From JADLHS01 sp049840435 (GTDB lineage Bacteria > Verrucomicrobiota > Verrucomicrobiia > Limisphaerales > JADLHS01): a DNA stretch of 64,000 nucleotides. The first letter of the stretch is position 1. Each line of letters begins with the position of its first letter. Shown here in pieces: positions 1-8,554 of this stretch. Location: the NCBI GenBank assembly GCA_049840435.1, contig JASGKY010000024.1:124001-188000 (forward strand), in the 5' to 3' direction. The notes beneath the pieces were generated by a model. That model was given only the letters and a program-made list of their open reading frames with translations. It had not been told where the DNA came from and searched no databases. The position numbers were made by a program, and so were the translations under genes.

Positions 1-671
1 GAGGACGCGTAGATATTATTTGAAATCGCGCAGTTGTTCAAAGTGCCATTGTAAGCTCCACTGCCGCCGCCATTGGCGGAATTACCCGTCAGCACACAGT
101 TAGTCACCAGGGCGCTGATGGATTCGCACCACACCCCGCCGCCGGATCGGTTTGTGTAGTAATCCCCTGTAGTTAGAGTCGAGCCATTGGTAAGAGTAAA
201 ACCCGACAACACTGCATTATTTGTCAGATAAACGCACCGGACGTCTGTTCCGCCCCGAATAATCGTTACCGCTGGCCCATTGACACTGCGCACTATCACC
301 GATTTTATAATCGCTACCCGGTTGCTGGTTCCATTGATCACTGTGGTGCCAGCGCTGTAAACTCCATTGGTGACCACGATTTCCTCTCCCGCTCCCGCCG
401 CATTCACGGCATCTTGGATGTTGGTAGCGGCGGTGGTCCAATCCGTATACGGCGCTGCTGGAGTTGTGTTGTTGAGGTTGACGTATCGTGTTACAGCCAA
501 CGTGTTGCTGGCCACAAGTAATAAGCTGCAGACAAGCGATAGTGGTGCAAGAGGGTTCAGACTCTGGCCGGCCAATCTGCGAGCCGGAGGAAGGGGGATC
601 AGCGTGATTGCTTCTGGGCAGGTTTCTGATTTTTGCCCCATTGAACTAATGGAAGGAATAGATGTGTTCAT
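1..671 (-). CDS. Secreted right-handed beta-helix protein, 3' end cut by window
   Basis: The frame opens at an ATG at 671 and runs without a stop to the window edge, giving about 223 residues of a longer protein. A hydrophobic stretch around residues 40-58 (PLSLVCSLLLVASNTLA) looks like a late signal segment. It is followed by RYVNLNNTTPAAPYTDWTTA and NIQDAVNAA, the usual opening of secreted 'choice-of-anchor Q' / parallel beta-helix proteins. Asn/Gly/Thr-rich rungs follow (FTLTNGST, NSANGGGGSGAYNGTLNNC). The family is extracellular and often polysaccharide-associated, but no substrate can be inferred. The C-terminal anchor lies outside the window. The N-terminal 35 residues before the hydrophobic segment are unusually long, so a later start is possible. 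Confidence 0.7.
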   Translation of the reverse strand, partial: MNTSIPSISSMGQKSETCPEAITLIPLPPARRLAGQSLNPLAPLSLVCSLLLVASNTLAVTRYVNLNNTTPAAPYTDWTTAATNIQDAVNAAGAGEEIVVTNGVYSAGTTVINGTSNRVAIIKSVIVRSVNGPAVTIIRGGTDVRCVYLTNNAVLSGFTLTNGSTLTTGDYYTNRSGGGVWCESISALVTNCVLTGNSANGGGSGAYNGTLNNCAISNNIYAS

Positions 672-1029
672 ATGATTGCCGTGGAGTTTGGTGCCGTGCG
701 ATGTGCGAGGAGGCAACGACGGAACTGGAAGGCGCAATACCCGCGCCACAAGAAGCCCGACAGCTGGAGATGCCTTATTTGCTCGCCCTTTCATGCAAAT
801 GCCTCGTAAGCCCGAAACAGAGACCCCGAATCAACAGGTCATCAGTTTCAACTCAATGCTGTAAGTCTGACCCTAGCAGTTAATCCATTGGCGACAAGCT
901 ACAATTTCGCTCCAAATGTGGATTGACCCTATTCAGGTTGGCCGGTGACGGCATGTTTTTGACAAACGCCTGATTGTGGGTAACTGATTCTTCCCGTGCC
1001 GCCCGAACGCTGGGGCGGTGGATTAAGAC
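672..1029. other. Non-coding stretch between divergent genes
   Basis: These 358 bases separate the minus-strand beta-helix gene from the plus-strand DnaJ-like gene and should carry both promoters. Short frames here have no recognisable protein features. I see no tRNA, clear terminator or repeat. Confidence 0.5.
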
Positions 1030-2043
1030 ATGTCCGTTCAATACAAAGATTATTACTCAGTGCTCGGAGTGCCGCGCACCGCGAGCGACGCCGATCTCAA
1101 GAAGGCTTTCCGCAAACTCGCCCGCGAATATCACCCCGACGTCGCCAAAGATAAAAAGCGCGCGGAGGAAAAGTTCAAGGAGGTCAACGAAGCCTACGAA
1201 GTGCTCGGTGATCCCGCCAAGCGCAAGCAATACGATCAACTCGGTGCGAACTGGAAATCCGGCGCGGACTTCCGGCCGCCGCCCGGCTGGGGCGGGGTAC
1301 AACGACCCGGCGGTGGGGCGGGGGATTTCAATTTCGGCGGCACGGGCTTCAGCGATTTCTTTGAAGAACTTTTCGGAGGCCGGCGGAGTGGCGGGCGGCG
1401 GGCAGGTGGTTTTGATGAGGCTGATTTTGCCGAACGCGGTGCGGATATCGAAGGCGACATCATGGTGACGCTCGAGGAAGTCATGCGTGGTTCGCTTCGC
1501 TCGGTCAATGTGCGTCATGCGGTCGCGTGTGAAACTTGTGGCGGCGCGGGGCGACGCGGGCAGAGAGCGTGCCCGGCGTGTGAAGGGACTGGGCGGGTGA
1601 GCCGTTCGGAAACGTATCAAGTGAAGGTGCCGGCAGGAGTCACCGAAGGTCAACGACTGCGGTTGGCAGGTCGGGGAGAAGCGGGGTCGCATGGCGGTAA
1701 AGCGGGGGATTTATTTTTGCGGGTGCGTTTAGCAAAGCATCCGGATTTTGAAGTTGCCGAGCATAACTTAATCTATGAAGCGCCGATTGCGCCATGGGAA
1801 GCGGTGTTGGGGGCTAGCGTTGCTGTACCGACGTTGGACGGCTCGGTGAACATCAAGATTCCGGCGGGCACACAGAACGGGCAGAAGTTGCGCGTGCGCG
1901 GACGCGGGTTGACGTCGCGGGCGGGGGAGCGGGGCGATCTCCTGGTGGTGACTCGGGTGGAGGTGCCGACGCAGATCACGGATGCCGAGCGCGACTTATG
2001 GAAGCAGCTGGCCGATGAATCAGACTTTTCACCGCGCGAATGA
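1030..2043 (+). CDS. DnaJ/CbpA-like co-chaperone with reduced zinc finger
   Basis: A 337-residue J-domain protein that should stimulate DnaK ATPase and deliver clients. Residues 1-72 form the J domain with the HPD tripeptide (EYHPDVAKD). A Gly/Phe-rich linker follows (GDFNFGGTGFSDFFEELFGG). The C-terminal substrate-binding domains end near residue 330 (VTRVEVPTQITDAERDLWKQL). Between them sit only two CxxCxGxG motifs (CETCGGAG and CPACEGTG, near residues 167-190), where classical DnaJ has four and CbpA none. It is therefore intermediate between type I and type II J proteins. No grpE or dnaK lies beside it. The ATG at 1030 starts directly on the J domain. The family call is firm; the exact name is not. 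Confidence 0.9.
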   Translation: MSVQYKDYYSVLGVPRTASDADLKKAFRKLAREYHPDVAKDKKRAEEKFKEVNEAYEVLGDPAKRKQYDQLGANWKSGADFRPPPGWGGVQRPGGGAGDFNFGGTGFSDFFEELFGGRRSGGRRAGGFDEADFAERGADIEGDIMVTLEEVMRGSLRSVNVRHAVACETCGGAGRRGQRACPACEGTGRVSRSETYQVKVPAGVTEGQRLRLAGRGEAGSHGGKAGDLFLRVRLAKHPDFEVAEHNLIYEAPIAPWEAVLGASVAVPTLDGSVNIKIPAGTQNGQKLRVRGRGLTSRAGERGDLLVVTRVEVPTQITDAERDLWKQLADESDFSPRE

Positions 2044-2088
2044 TTAACATTGAAACCCAAGGCGGTTCGCCGCGAACATCTGCCCGGC

Positions 2089-2822
2089 ATGTCTGACAAG
2101 AAATTGATCGTCATCACGGGGGCCACGCGCGGTCTGGGCCGTGCGATGGTGGACGCGTTCATCAAGCTGGGGCACACGGTGCTCGGCTGTGGGCGTTCGG
2201 GGAAGGAGATTGATCGGTTGCGTAAGCAATACACCGCGCCGCATGATTTTTATCCGGTGGACGTCGCGTCGGACACGGCGGTGAAGTCGTGGGCGAGTCT
2301 GGTGCTGGCCTCGCATGGGGTGCCAGATCTTATCCTTAATAATGCGGGTGTCATCAATGCCAACGCCCGACTCTGGGAGATTGAAGCGCGGGAATTTGAT
2401 GAGGTGATGAACACCAACCTGCGGGGCGTGGCCAATGTCATCTCGGCATTTTGTTCCGCCGATGGTGCAGCGCAAAACCGGATTGATTGTGAATTTCAGT
2501 TCTGGTTGGGGGCGTTCGGCGGATGCGGAGGTGGCGCCGTATTGCGCGACGAAATGGGCGGTCGAAGGATTGACGCAATCGCTCGCGCAGGAATTGCCGA
2601 CCGGCATGGCGGCGGTGGCACTGAATCCCGGCATCATCAACACGGAGATGCTACGCAGTTGTTTTGGTGGTTCGGCCTCCAGTTATCCCTCGCCCGAGAA
2701 ATGGGCGGAGACAGCGGTGCCCGTTCATCCTCGGCATCAAGCCGAGCGACAACGGTCGGCCGTTGACCGTGTCTCGCCTACGAAGGTTAGCGCTGCTGTT
2801 GGTTGGAATGCTGGCCTCTTAG
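2089..2822 (+). pseudogene. SDR-family oxidoreductase, two frameshifts
   Basis: A short-chain dehydrogenase/reductase spread over three frames. Frame one gives the NAD(P)-binding Rossmann start (VITGATRGLGRAMVDAF) and NNAG. A +1 shift near 2441-2444 moves to the frame with the catalytic residues (IVNFSSGWGR, then YCATK, the YxxxK pair). A second +1 shift in the CCC at 2720-2722 leads to FILGIKPSDNGRPLTVS and a stop at 2820-2822. Removing one base at each point restores a continuous protein of about 243 residues. Only a truncated product can be made as sequenced. Whether this is decay or an assembly indel cannot be told here. The ATG at 2089 is preferred over an upstream TTG at 2050. The substrate is unknown. 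Confidence 0.8.
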
Positions 2823-2874
2823 ATGGGGTATCCTTGGGTTGACACGCTGCCGGACGGCTCAATAGGTTCTTCCG

Positions 2875-3600
2875 ATGAAACGCTCCGTTTTTGTGCTGAT
2901 TGCGACGCTGGTCCTGGTGTTGCGTGTGGTCGGGCAGGCCCATGAATTTTTGCCGGCGGATTTTTCGGCTTTGGTGAACTTGTTGCCGCCGCCGCCCGCA
3001 GTGGAATCGCCCGCAGGCCGGGCGGATTTGGCGACCGTGCTTCAAGTGCAGCTGGATCGGACTCCTGAACAAGTCAAACGTGCGCAGCGGGTGGCGAACC
3101 AGTCCGTGACCTCGTTTGCGCGTCCCGTTTTGGGCGAATGGTTTCAATCCAAAGATTTCCCCAAAACGGTTGCCATCTTTGAACGGATCAATCGCGAGAG
3201 CCAGTTGATCGTGGATGATCAGGTGAAGAAGAAATGGAATCGGACCCGCCCCTACTTGTTCTGCGCCGCGGTGCAACCGATTGTGGGACGTCCAGACAAT
3301 ACCTCCTACCCGAGCGGGCATTCTGCGGCGGCGGCGCTGTGGGGGACCATTTTGGCCGCAGCATTTCCAGAGCAGGCCGCCGCTTTCAAAGCGCAGATTC
3401 AGGAGGCGGCATGGTGTCGCGTGATGGCTGGCGTTCATTACCCCAGCGATACTGCTGCCGGACAAATGCTGGGGACGGCAATTGCTGAAGCAATGTTGAA
3501 ATCACCAAACATGGAAGCTGCGCTTCAGGTGATCCGGGATGAAATCACGCCCCACCTCAAGGCGGCGAGCAAGATCGAGTTGGTCGCCCCGGTTAAGTAA
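2875..3600 (+). CDS. Secreted class A acid phosphatase, PAP2 superfamily
   Basis: A 241-residue protein with an N-terminal signal peptide (SVFVLIATLVLVLRVVGQA), so periplasmic. The three PAP2 phosphatase motifs are visible: KKKWNRTRP (motif 1), YPSGHSAAAA (motif 2, catalytic His) and CRVMAGVHYPSD (motif 3, nucleophile His). The layout matches bacterial class A non-specific acid phosphatases, which release phosphate from organic monoesters. Motif 3 begins with Cys where many members have Ser before the Arg. It lies 52 bases after the broken SDR gene on the same strand. The family call is strong; the physiological substrate is not known. Confidence 0.88.
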   Translation: MKRSVFVLIATLVLVLRVVGQAHEFLPADFSALVNLLPPPPAVESPAGRADLATVLQVQLDRTPEQVKRAQRVANQSVTSFARPVLGEWFQSKDFPKTVAIFERINRESQLIVDDQVKKKWNRTRPYLFCAAVQPIVGRPDNTSYPSGHSAAAALWGTILAAAFPEQAAAFKAQIQEAAWCRVMAGVHYPSDTAAGQMLGTAIAEAMLKSPNMEAALQVIRDEITPHLKAASKIELVAPVK

Positions 3601-3725
3601 TTTCGAGCTACCGGGCGTTTGGGTGAAAACGAATTGTCCGATTTGATTCAGTGAAGGCTGCCCCGCGGTTTGCGTTGGGACTCTTTGCGCTTTGAAGTTG
3701 CCCGGCTTGCCCGTATAACCCTCGC

Positions 3726-4604
3726 GTGTCCGCGCCGTTTTCAACTCCGATTGATGCCAGCACGCGTTACTGCGCCGTGCTGGGGCATCCCATTAAGCAT
3801 TCCGCGTCGCCGGCGATGCAGAATGCCGGCATCGCGGCGCTGGGTTTGAACTGGCGCTATCTTGCCTTTGATGTGCATCCCGACGAGCTTCGTGCTGTGA
3901 TTGCCGGCGCGAAACAAATGGGATTCGTGGGGTTAAATCTTACGGTCCCGCACAAATTGCTCGCGGTGGAAATGGTGGATGCGCTGGATGATTCGGCGAA
4001 AACTTGGGGCGCGGTGAATACCATTCGCTTCGAGGCGGACGCGACGGGAAAAATCTTGGCGCGCGGATTCAATACCGACGCGGACGCTATTGTGCGCTCG
4101 TTGCAGGAAGATTTGGGAATCAAGCTGCGTGGTGCACGCGTGTTGTTGCTCGGCGCGGGCGGCGCGGGCCGGACAGCGGCGTTGAAATTGGCGACGGAAG
4201 GGGTCGCTTCGCTGGCATTGGTGAATCGCACGCGTTCCAAGGCTGAGCAGATTGCCGTAGAAATTCAGAGTCAATTTTCCGCTGTGCAAGTGGCAGTGGA
4301 TTATCCGAAGGGGGAAGTGGACTTGGTGTTGAACGCCACGTCGCTGGGCTTAAAAGCTGAGGATGGATTGCCCTTCGACGAGAAAACTTTCGCCCTCAAG
4401 CAGGCGCGGGCGGCTTACGATATGGTTTATCGTCCGGCGGAGACGCCGTTTCTCAAAGCCGCGAAAGCCGCCGGCTGCCGCACGGCGAACGGGCTCGGCA
4501 TGTTGCTGTATCAAGGTGCCAAGGCGCTGGAAATCTGGTCAGGAAAAACCGCGCCCATCAGTGTGATGCGTGCCGCATTGGAAGCGAATGTCTATGGAAG
4601 GTGA
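3726..4604 (+). CDS. aroE: Shikimate dehydrogenase
   Basis: A 292-residue NADPH-dependent shikimate dehydrogenase that reduces 3-dehydroshikimate in chorismate/aromatic amino-acid synthesis in the cytoplasm. The substrate-binding part shows VLGHPIKHSASPAMQN and the catalytic Lys/Asp pair in NLTVPHKLLAVEMVD and FNTDADAIVRSL. The NADP fold shows LLLGAGGAGRTAALKLA with NRTRSKAEQ after it. NATSLGL and GLGMLLYQGA complete the family signature. The start is a GTG at 3726; no ATG lies upstream in frame. No other aro gene is adjacent. Confidence 0.95.
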   Translation: MSAPFSTPIDASTRYCAVLGHPIKHSASPAMQNAGIAALGLNWRYLAFDVHPDELRAVIAGAKQMGFVGLNLTVPHKLLAVEMVDALDDSAKTWGAVNTIRFEADATGKILARGFNTDADAIVRSLQEDLGIKLRGARVLLLGAGGAGRTAALKLATEGVASLALVNRTRSKAEQIAVEIQSQFSAVQVAVDYPKGEVDLVLNATSLGLKAEDGLPFDEKTFALKQARAAYDMVYRPAETPFLKAAKAAGCRTANGLGMLLYQGAKALEIWSGKTAPISVMRAALEANVYGR

Positions 4605-4605
4605 G

Positions 4606-4702
4606 AGTCTAAAGTCTAACGTCGAAAATCTAAAGTTGCTGGCGCATCGTGCCACGTCTGCGTGGCGTGTCGCTGACTTTAGTCTTCAGGCTTTAGGCTT
4701 CA
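4606..4702. repeat. Paired inverted 7-bp tandem repeats between aroE and pilD
   Basis: Two blocks of exactly four degenerate 7-bp units face each other. On the plus strand 4606-4633 reads AGTCTAA twice, then CGTCGAA and AATCTAA; 4675-4702 reads GACTTTA, GTCTTCA, GGCTTTA, GGCTTCA. Reverse-complemented, the second block is built of the same GTCTAAA-type unit, so the pair can form a long imperfect hairpin around about 40 unrelated bases. The block begins immediately after the aroE stop. Confidence 0.75.
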
Positions 4703-4732
4703 GACGGTTCTCTCGCCACCTGAAAGGCCGCC

Positions 4733-5872
4733 ATGTTTGAGCCGGTCTTCAATCCTGAAATCTGGGCGCGCGTGCCGTTCCATTTCTGGTCGGTGGCGTT
4801 CTTTGTGTTCGGCAGCATGGTGGGCAGCTTTCTAAATGTCTGCATCCACCGGATGCCGCTGGGCTTGAGTGTCGTCTCGCCGCCGTCGCATTGTCCGCAC
4901 TGCAAGTATTCCATCCCATGGTATCTCAACATGCCGTTGTTCACTTGGCTGCTGTTGCGCGGCAAATGCAAGAACTGCCGCGCGCCGATCTCCGTGCGCT
5001 ACTTCCTTGTTGAGCTGTTGACGGGGCTATTGTTTCTCGGCTGCTGGTTGGCGTATGGCAAGACTTCCGCCTGGCTGGCTTTGACGTATTCGCTGTTGCT
5101 CGCCGGCATGGTCGCGGCGACGTTCATTGACTTCGAGCACTACATCATTCCCGACGAGATCACGATTGGTGGCACGGTGGTGGGTGTGTTGTTGTCGCTC
5201 TGTCCGCAATTGCATGGGCAACCGACGATGTGGAAGGGGTTGTGGCAAGGGTTGCTTGGCGCAGGCGTGGGCTGGCTGTTGATCTATGCCATCGTGCGGC
5301 TGGGGAAATTGATGTTTGGTCGCCAACGCGTGCAATTCCCGGTAGATGCGAAGATCATTTTTTCCGAGACGGCTGTGCATCTTCCGGACAAGGACATTCC
5401 CTACGAGGAATTGTTTTATCGCGAGTCCGATGAAATCGTCATTCACGCCAAGACGATTGAACTTGTGGACCGCGGCTATGCGAACGTCACGGTGCGGCTC
5501 TCTCCGAAGCGGCTGAAGATTGCGGACGAAGAATTAAATCCCGAAACAATTCCGCATCTGGAAGCCGTAGGCACCGAAATCGTGCTGCCTCGGGAAGCGA
5601 TGGGCTTTGGCGATGTGAAGTTCATGGCGGCCATTGGCGCGTTCCTCGGTTGGCAAGCGACAGTGTTTGCGCTGGTGGTCAGCTCCTTCCTCGGCTCGAT
5701 TGTGGGGATCATCGGCATCATGATCCAAGGGCGGGAGCGGTTTGCGCGTATTCCCTATGGGCCATACATCGCGGCGGCGGCGGCTATCTGGGTTTTTCTG
5801 TCCCCTGCAGCCCAACTGGAAGTGAAGCAAATCCTGGCCGTGTTCAATTTCTTCGCCTCCCCCGGCCCTTAA
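4733..5872 (+). CDS. Prepilin peptidase (type IV leader peptidase, A24) with large insertion
   Basis: A 379-residue membrane aspartyl protease and likely N-methyltransferase that processes type IV pilins and type II secretion pseudopilins. The N-terminal domain has GSMVGSFLNVCIHRMP and the two zinc-binding CxxC pairs (CPHCKYS, CKNCRAP). Both catalytic aspartates are present (FIDFEHYIIPDEITIGG and GFGDVKFMAAIGAFLG). Between them, after a TM segment near residue 190, is an extra hydrophilic block of about 85 residues (FPVDAKIIF to VLPREA) not found in the usual 250-290 residue enzyme. An AAAGG motif sits just before the ATG at 4733. No pilin genes are adjacent. Confidence 0.92.
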   Translation: MFEPVFNPEIWARVPFHFWSVAFFVFGSMVGSFLNVCIHRMPLGLSVVSPPSHCPHCKYSIPWYLNMPLFTWLLLRGKCKNCRAPISVRYFLVELLTGLLFLGCWLAYGKTSAWLALTYSLLLAGMVAATFIDFEHYIIPDEITIGGTVVGVLLSLCPQLHGQPTMWKGLWQGLLGAGVGWLLIYAIVRLGKLMFGRQRVQFPVDAKIIFSETAVHLPDKDIPYEELFYRESDEIVIHAKTIELVDRGYANVTVRLSPKRLKIADEELNPETIPHLEAVGTEIVLPREAMGFGDVKFMAAIGAFLGWQATVFALVVSSFLGSIVGIIGIMIQGRERFARIPYGPYIAAAAAIWVFLSPAAQLEVKQILAVFNFFASPGP

Positions 5873-6000
5873 ACAGTGGAAAAAATCTTGCACCCGATCG
5901 GAGGGTTGACTGACTGTTTCGCCCCTTGCTGAACACGCGAGCAAGCGTTCCGAACCGGTTGGATAACCCCTCAGGAGATGCCGCTCGCGCTGGAATTTGT

Positions 6001-6076
6001 GGGTTGGTAGCTCAGTTGGTAGAGCAGTGCCCTTTTAAGGCATTGGTCCGGGGTTCGAGTCCCCGCCAACCCACCA
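6001..6076 (+). tRNA. tRNA-Lys (UUU), CCA encoded
   Basis: A 76-base cloverleaf. The acceptor arm GGGTTGG pairs with CCAACCC. The D arm is GCTCAGTTGGTAGAGC. The anticodon loop is CTTTTAA with anticodon TTT at 6034-6036. The T arm contains GGTTCGAGTCC. The discriminator base A is followed by an encoded CCA ending at 6076. The anticodon reads AAA/AAG codons. The tail-to-tail response-regulator gene ends 8 bases away on the other strand. Confidence 0.97.
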
Positions 6077-6083
6077 CTTCTTT

Positions 6084-6653
6084 TCAAACTCCGTTTTCTT
6101 TGGACAAGGAAACGGTGTCGTACGACTTCACCACTGTCGGCCGCCGGCGCAACAAGGCGTGATTCACTAAGGTCAGCAGATGCGACTGGTGCATGCGCTT
6201 ATGGAAGAATGCCGTCGCGCCTGAGTTCAAAGCCTGCCGGGTGACGGTGGCGGGATCGCCGCTCGAGGTCACCACAACTGGAATGTGCTTCATCGAGTCA
6301 AAGCGTTGCATCCAGGAAACCACCCGATATCCGTTCCACGGTACGCCCGAGACATCCTGGGGCAGGTTCACGTCCAGAATTAGGAGATGCGGTTGTTGCA
6401 TCCGGACGATTTCAATCGCGGTACAACCATCGGTAGCCGTCAGAACGGTAAAACCTTCCAGTTCCAACTGCGACCCGACCAGTTTCAAGAACAAGGGATC
6501 ATCGTCCACCACGAGTATCGTTTGATTGCGTGCTGGCTTCTTAGGCATTTCCGGCGCAGGTGCTTCAGCTGCGACATCAATTGGGCGAGCTGGCTTGGTG
6601 AAGATTCGCCGAAACCAACTGGTGTGGGTTTCTTGATCAGTGCTCGTTTTCAT
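6084..6653 (-). CDS. Stand-alone response regulator receiver protein
   Basis: A 189-residue cytoplasmic protein: a basic, low-complexity N-terminus (about 45 residues, WFRRIFTKPARPID) followed by one CheY-like receiver. The receiver has the acidic pair in ILVVDDDPLFLKLVG, the phosphoacceptor Asp in LLILDVNLPQDVSG, the Thr/Ser switch in VVVTSSGDPATV and the Lys in FFHKRMH. No output domain follows, so it probably acts through protein contacts. An excellent ribosome site (GGAGGGG) lies before the ATG at 6653, which I prefer over a longer frame starting at 6719. No kinase is adjacent. Confidence 0.85.
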   Translation of the reverse strand: MKTSTDQETHTSWFRRIFTKPARPIDVAAEAPAPEMPKKPARNQTILVVDDDPLFLKLVGSQLELEGFTVLTATDGCTAIEIVRMQQPHLLILDVNLPQDVSGVPWNGYRVVSWMQRFDSMKHIPVVVTSSGDPATVTRQALNSGATAFFHKRMHQSHLLTLVNHALLRRRPTVVKSYDTVSLSKENGV

Positions 6654-6790
6654 TGACCCCTCCCTGGAAATTCGTTTCATCAACGCCGTCATCATTCCAT
6701 CGAATGGAGTCGGGCTCAATACGGTGGCGGGTGGGAACAGTCTCCCGGTCGGACTGGGGGCCGAAGGCCCGGGCGCGCCCCGGGAAGCCC

Positions 6791-7711
6791 TCAGGGCGAT
6801 AGCACCCGTAAGCCTGCTGGCAAAATCCGCAGCTGTGCCGGTAGATGTCCGGCCAGTTCACCGTCCACTTCAAACCACGTTGTCGCCTCGGCAATCAGGC
6901 TGAACGACGTTCCACGCAGGCGCACTACTCCGGTAGGCGGCAATTGGTGGGTTAGCAGAAGCCGCGCGCCGCAGCGGGCCAACACGCCCCAGTTCACTTT
7001 CGGAAATATGCAGACCTCGAGTAATCCGCTGTCCAGCTTCGCCGCGGGGAAGACGCGGAAGTCGCCGCCATACTTGCGGCCGTTGCCTACAAGAACGAGT
7101 TCTCCGGTCACCGTGCGGATGCCGTCGCTGACGTTGATCCGGGCCTGTGGTCCACTGATCGCCTTTAACCCAGCAACGACGTAGGCGAGCGGGCCGATCC
7201 TTTTTTTTACTGACCAGTCCACGAGTTCGATGGCGCGAGAGTCCAGGCCGGCGCCAGCCAGTTGTGCGAAGTAAATTTTCTCTCGCGCTTCAGGTTCGCC
7301 GTTGATGAAGTAAGGCAGATCAATCCTTCGTTCGCGTCCTTGGCGGAGAATTTGCCAGGCCTTGTCTGGTTGGGAGGGCAAGCCCAGTTCACGCGCGAAT
7401 ACATTCACCGTGCCCAGTGGCAGCACGCCGAGCCGGGTGTGTTGGAATCCTTCGGGGGCATCGCCAATGCCGTTCAACACTTCGTTGAGCGTTCCATCGC
7501 CGCCGGCTGCGATGATGGTGTCGAAGCCGTCCGCCACAGCTTGGGTCGCGAGCCGCCGGGCGTCGCGTGGTGCCGTGGTTTGTTTAAGGGTGGCTTCCTT
7601 GGCGATTTCCTCCAAACAACGGCGAAATCGTTCGGCCTTCTGGCCTTTGGCTGCCGGGTTGAAAATAACGCACGCGCGCACGCGCGACAGTTTTCGGAGA
7701 GCTGTGGGCAA
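6791..7711 (-). CDS. Diacylglycerol/sphingosine kinase-family lipid kinase
   Basis: A 306-residue member of the DAGK catalytic family (YegS/BmrU/LCB5 type), which phosphorylates lipid alcohols with ATP at the membrane face. Visible motifs are VIFNPAAKGQKAERF at the N-terminus, the nucleotide-binding IAAGGDGTLNEVLNGI, LGVLPLGTVNVFARELGLP and, in the C-terminal beta domain, LVLVGNGRKYGGDFRVFP. It diverges from hisA across an 80-base gap. The long frame begins at a TTG (7711); a GTG at 7681 would also fit. The lipid substrate cannot be read from sequence. Confidence 0.88.
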   Translation of the reverse strand: MPTALRKLSRVRACVIFNPAAKGQKAERFRRCLEEIAKEATLKQTTAPRDARRLATQAVADGFDTIIAAGGDGTLNEVLNGIGDAPEGFQHTRLGVLPLGTVNVFARELGLPSQPDKAWQILRQGRERRIDLPYFINGEPEAREKIYFAQLAGAGLDSRAIELVDWSVKKRIGPLAYVVAGLKAISGPQARINVSDGIRTVTGELVLVGNGRKYGGDFRVFPAAKLDSGLLEVCIFPKVNWGVLARCGARLLLTHQLPPTGVVRLRGTSFSLIAEATTWFEVDGELAGHLPAQLRILPAGLRVLSP

Positions 7712-7792
7712 GTCGAGTCAAAAACCGGTTGCCCCCGCTGCCGCCAGATTTTGGAACTTGGAACTGCGCGGGAGGAACTTTAGTTTGCCGTC

Positions 7793-8548
7793 ATGTTTCG
7801 TCCGTGCATTGACCTGCGCAACGGCAAGGTCGTCCAGATTGTCGGCGGCACGCTGAGTGAAGACTCGGCGGCGGTGCGCACGAACTTTGTCTCTGAACGC
7901 CCGGCGGCCTGGTTCGCTGCGCAATACCGGCGCGATGGGTTGACCGGTGGCCACGTCATCATGCTGGGGCCGGGCAATGATGCTGAAGCCCGTTCTGCGC
8001 TGGCGGCGTATCCTGGCGGATTGCAGATCGGCGGCGGGGTGAACGCGGACAACGCGCGCAGCTGGCTCGACGCCGGCGCATCACACGTCATCGTCACCAG
8101 TTGGGTGTTTCGCGATGGCCAGGTGGACTGGGCGCGTATCACTGAACTGGTAAAACTCATCGGCAAGGAACGGCTCGTAATCGATCTCAGTTGCCGCATT
8201 CGCCACGGCCAATACTTCGTCGTCACTGATCGTTGGCAGAAGTTCACCGACGTGATCTTGTCCCAAGCGACGCTGGAAAAGTTCGCGGCATCTTGTGCGG
8301 AGTTTTTGATTCACGCCGTGGACGTGGAGGGGCTTTGCCGTGGGATTGATGGCGAACTGGTTTCCAAACTGGGCCAATGGACGACGATTCCGGTTACCTA
8401 CGCTGGTGGCGCGAATTCGTTAGCAGATTTGAAAACCGTGTCTCGCTTGGGGCAGGGCAGGGTGCACCTGACCATTGGTTCCGCCCTCGATATCTTCGGT
8501 GGCGCAGGCGTACGCTATGTGGAGGCGGTGGCCTTCAACCGGCGTTAG
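7793..8548 (+). CDS. hisA: Eukaryote-type HisA (ProFAR isomerase)
   Basis: A 251-residue TIM-barrel isomerase of histidine synthesis converting ProFAR to PRFAR. It follows the fungal/plant HIS6 pattern rather than the usual bacterial HisA: FRPCIDLRNGKVVQIVGGTL, TNFVSERPA, GHVIMLGPGNDAEAR, LQIGGGVN, HVIVTSWVFRDG, RLVIDLSCR, FLIHAVDVEGLCRGID, VTYAGGANSLADL and LTIGSALDIFGG. These strings recur almost residue for residue in yeast His6 as I remember it. No other his genes are in the window, so it stands outside a his operon. Confidence 0.93.
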   Translation: MFRPCIDLRNGKVVQIVGGTLSEDSAAVRTNFVSERPAAWFAAQYRRDGLTGGHVIMLGPGNDAEARSALAAYPGGLQIGGGVNADNARSWLDAGASHVIVTSWVFRDGQVDWARITELVKLIGKERLVIDLSCRIRHGQYFVVTDRWQKFTDVILSQATLEKFAASCAEFLIHAVDVEGLCRGIDGELVSKLGQWTTIPVTYAGGANSLADLKTVSRLGQGRVHLTIGSALDIFGGAGVRYVEAVAFNRR

Positions 8549-8554
8549 CTTCGC

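Noticed and set aside
1057..1692. Minus-strand frame of 211 codons opposite the DnaJ-like gene
   Set aside because: Antisense shadow; the plus strand shows an unmistakable J domain and zinc motifs over the same bases.
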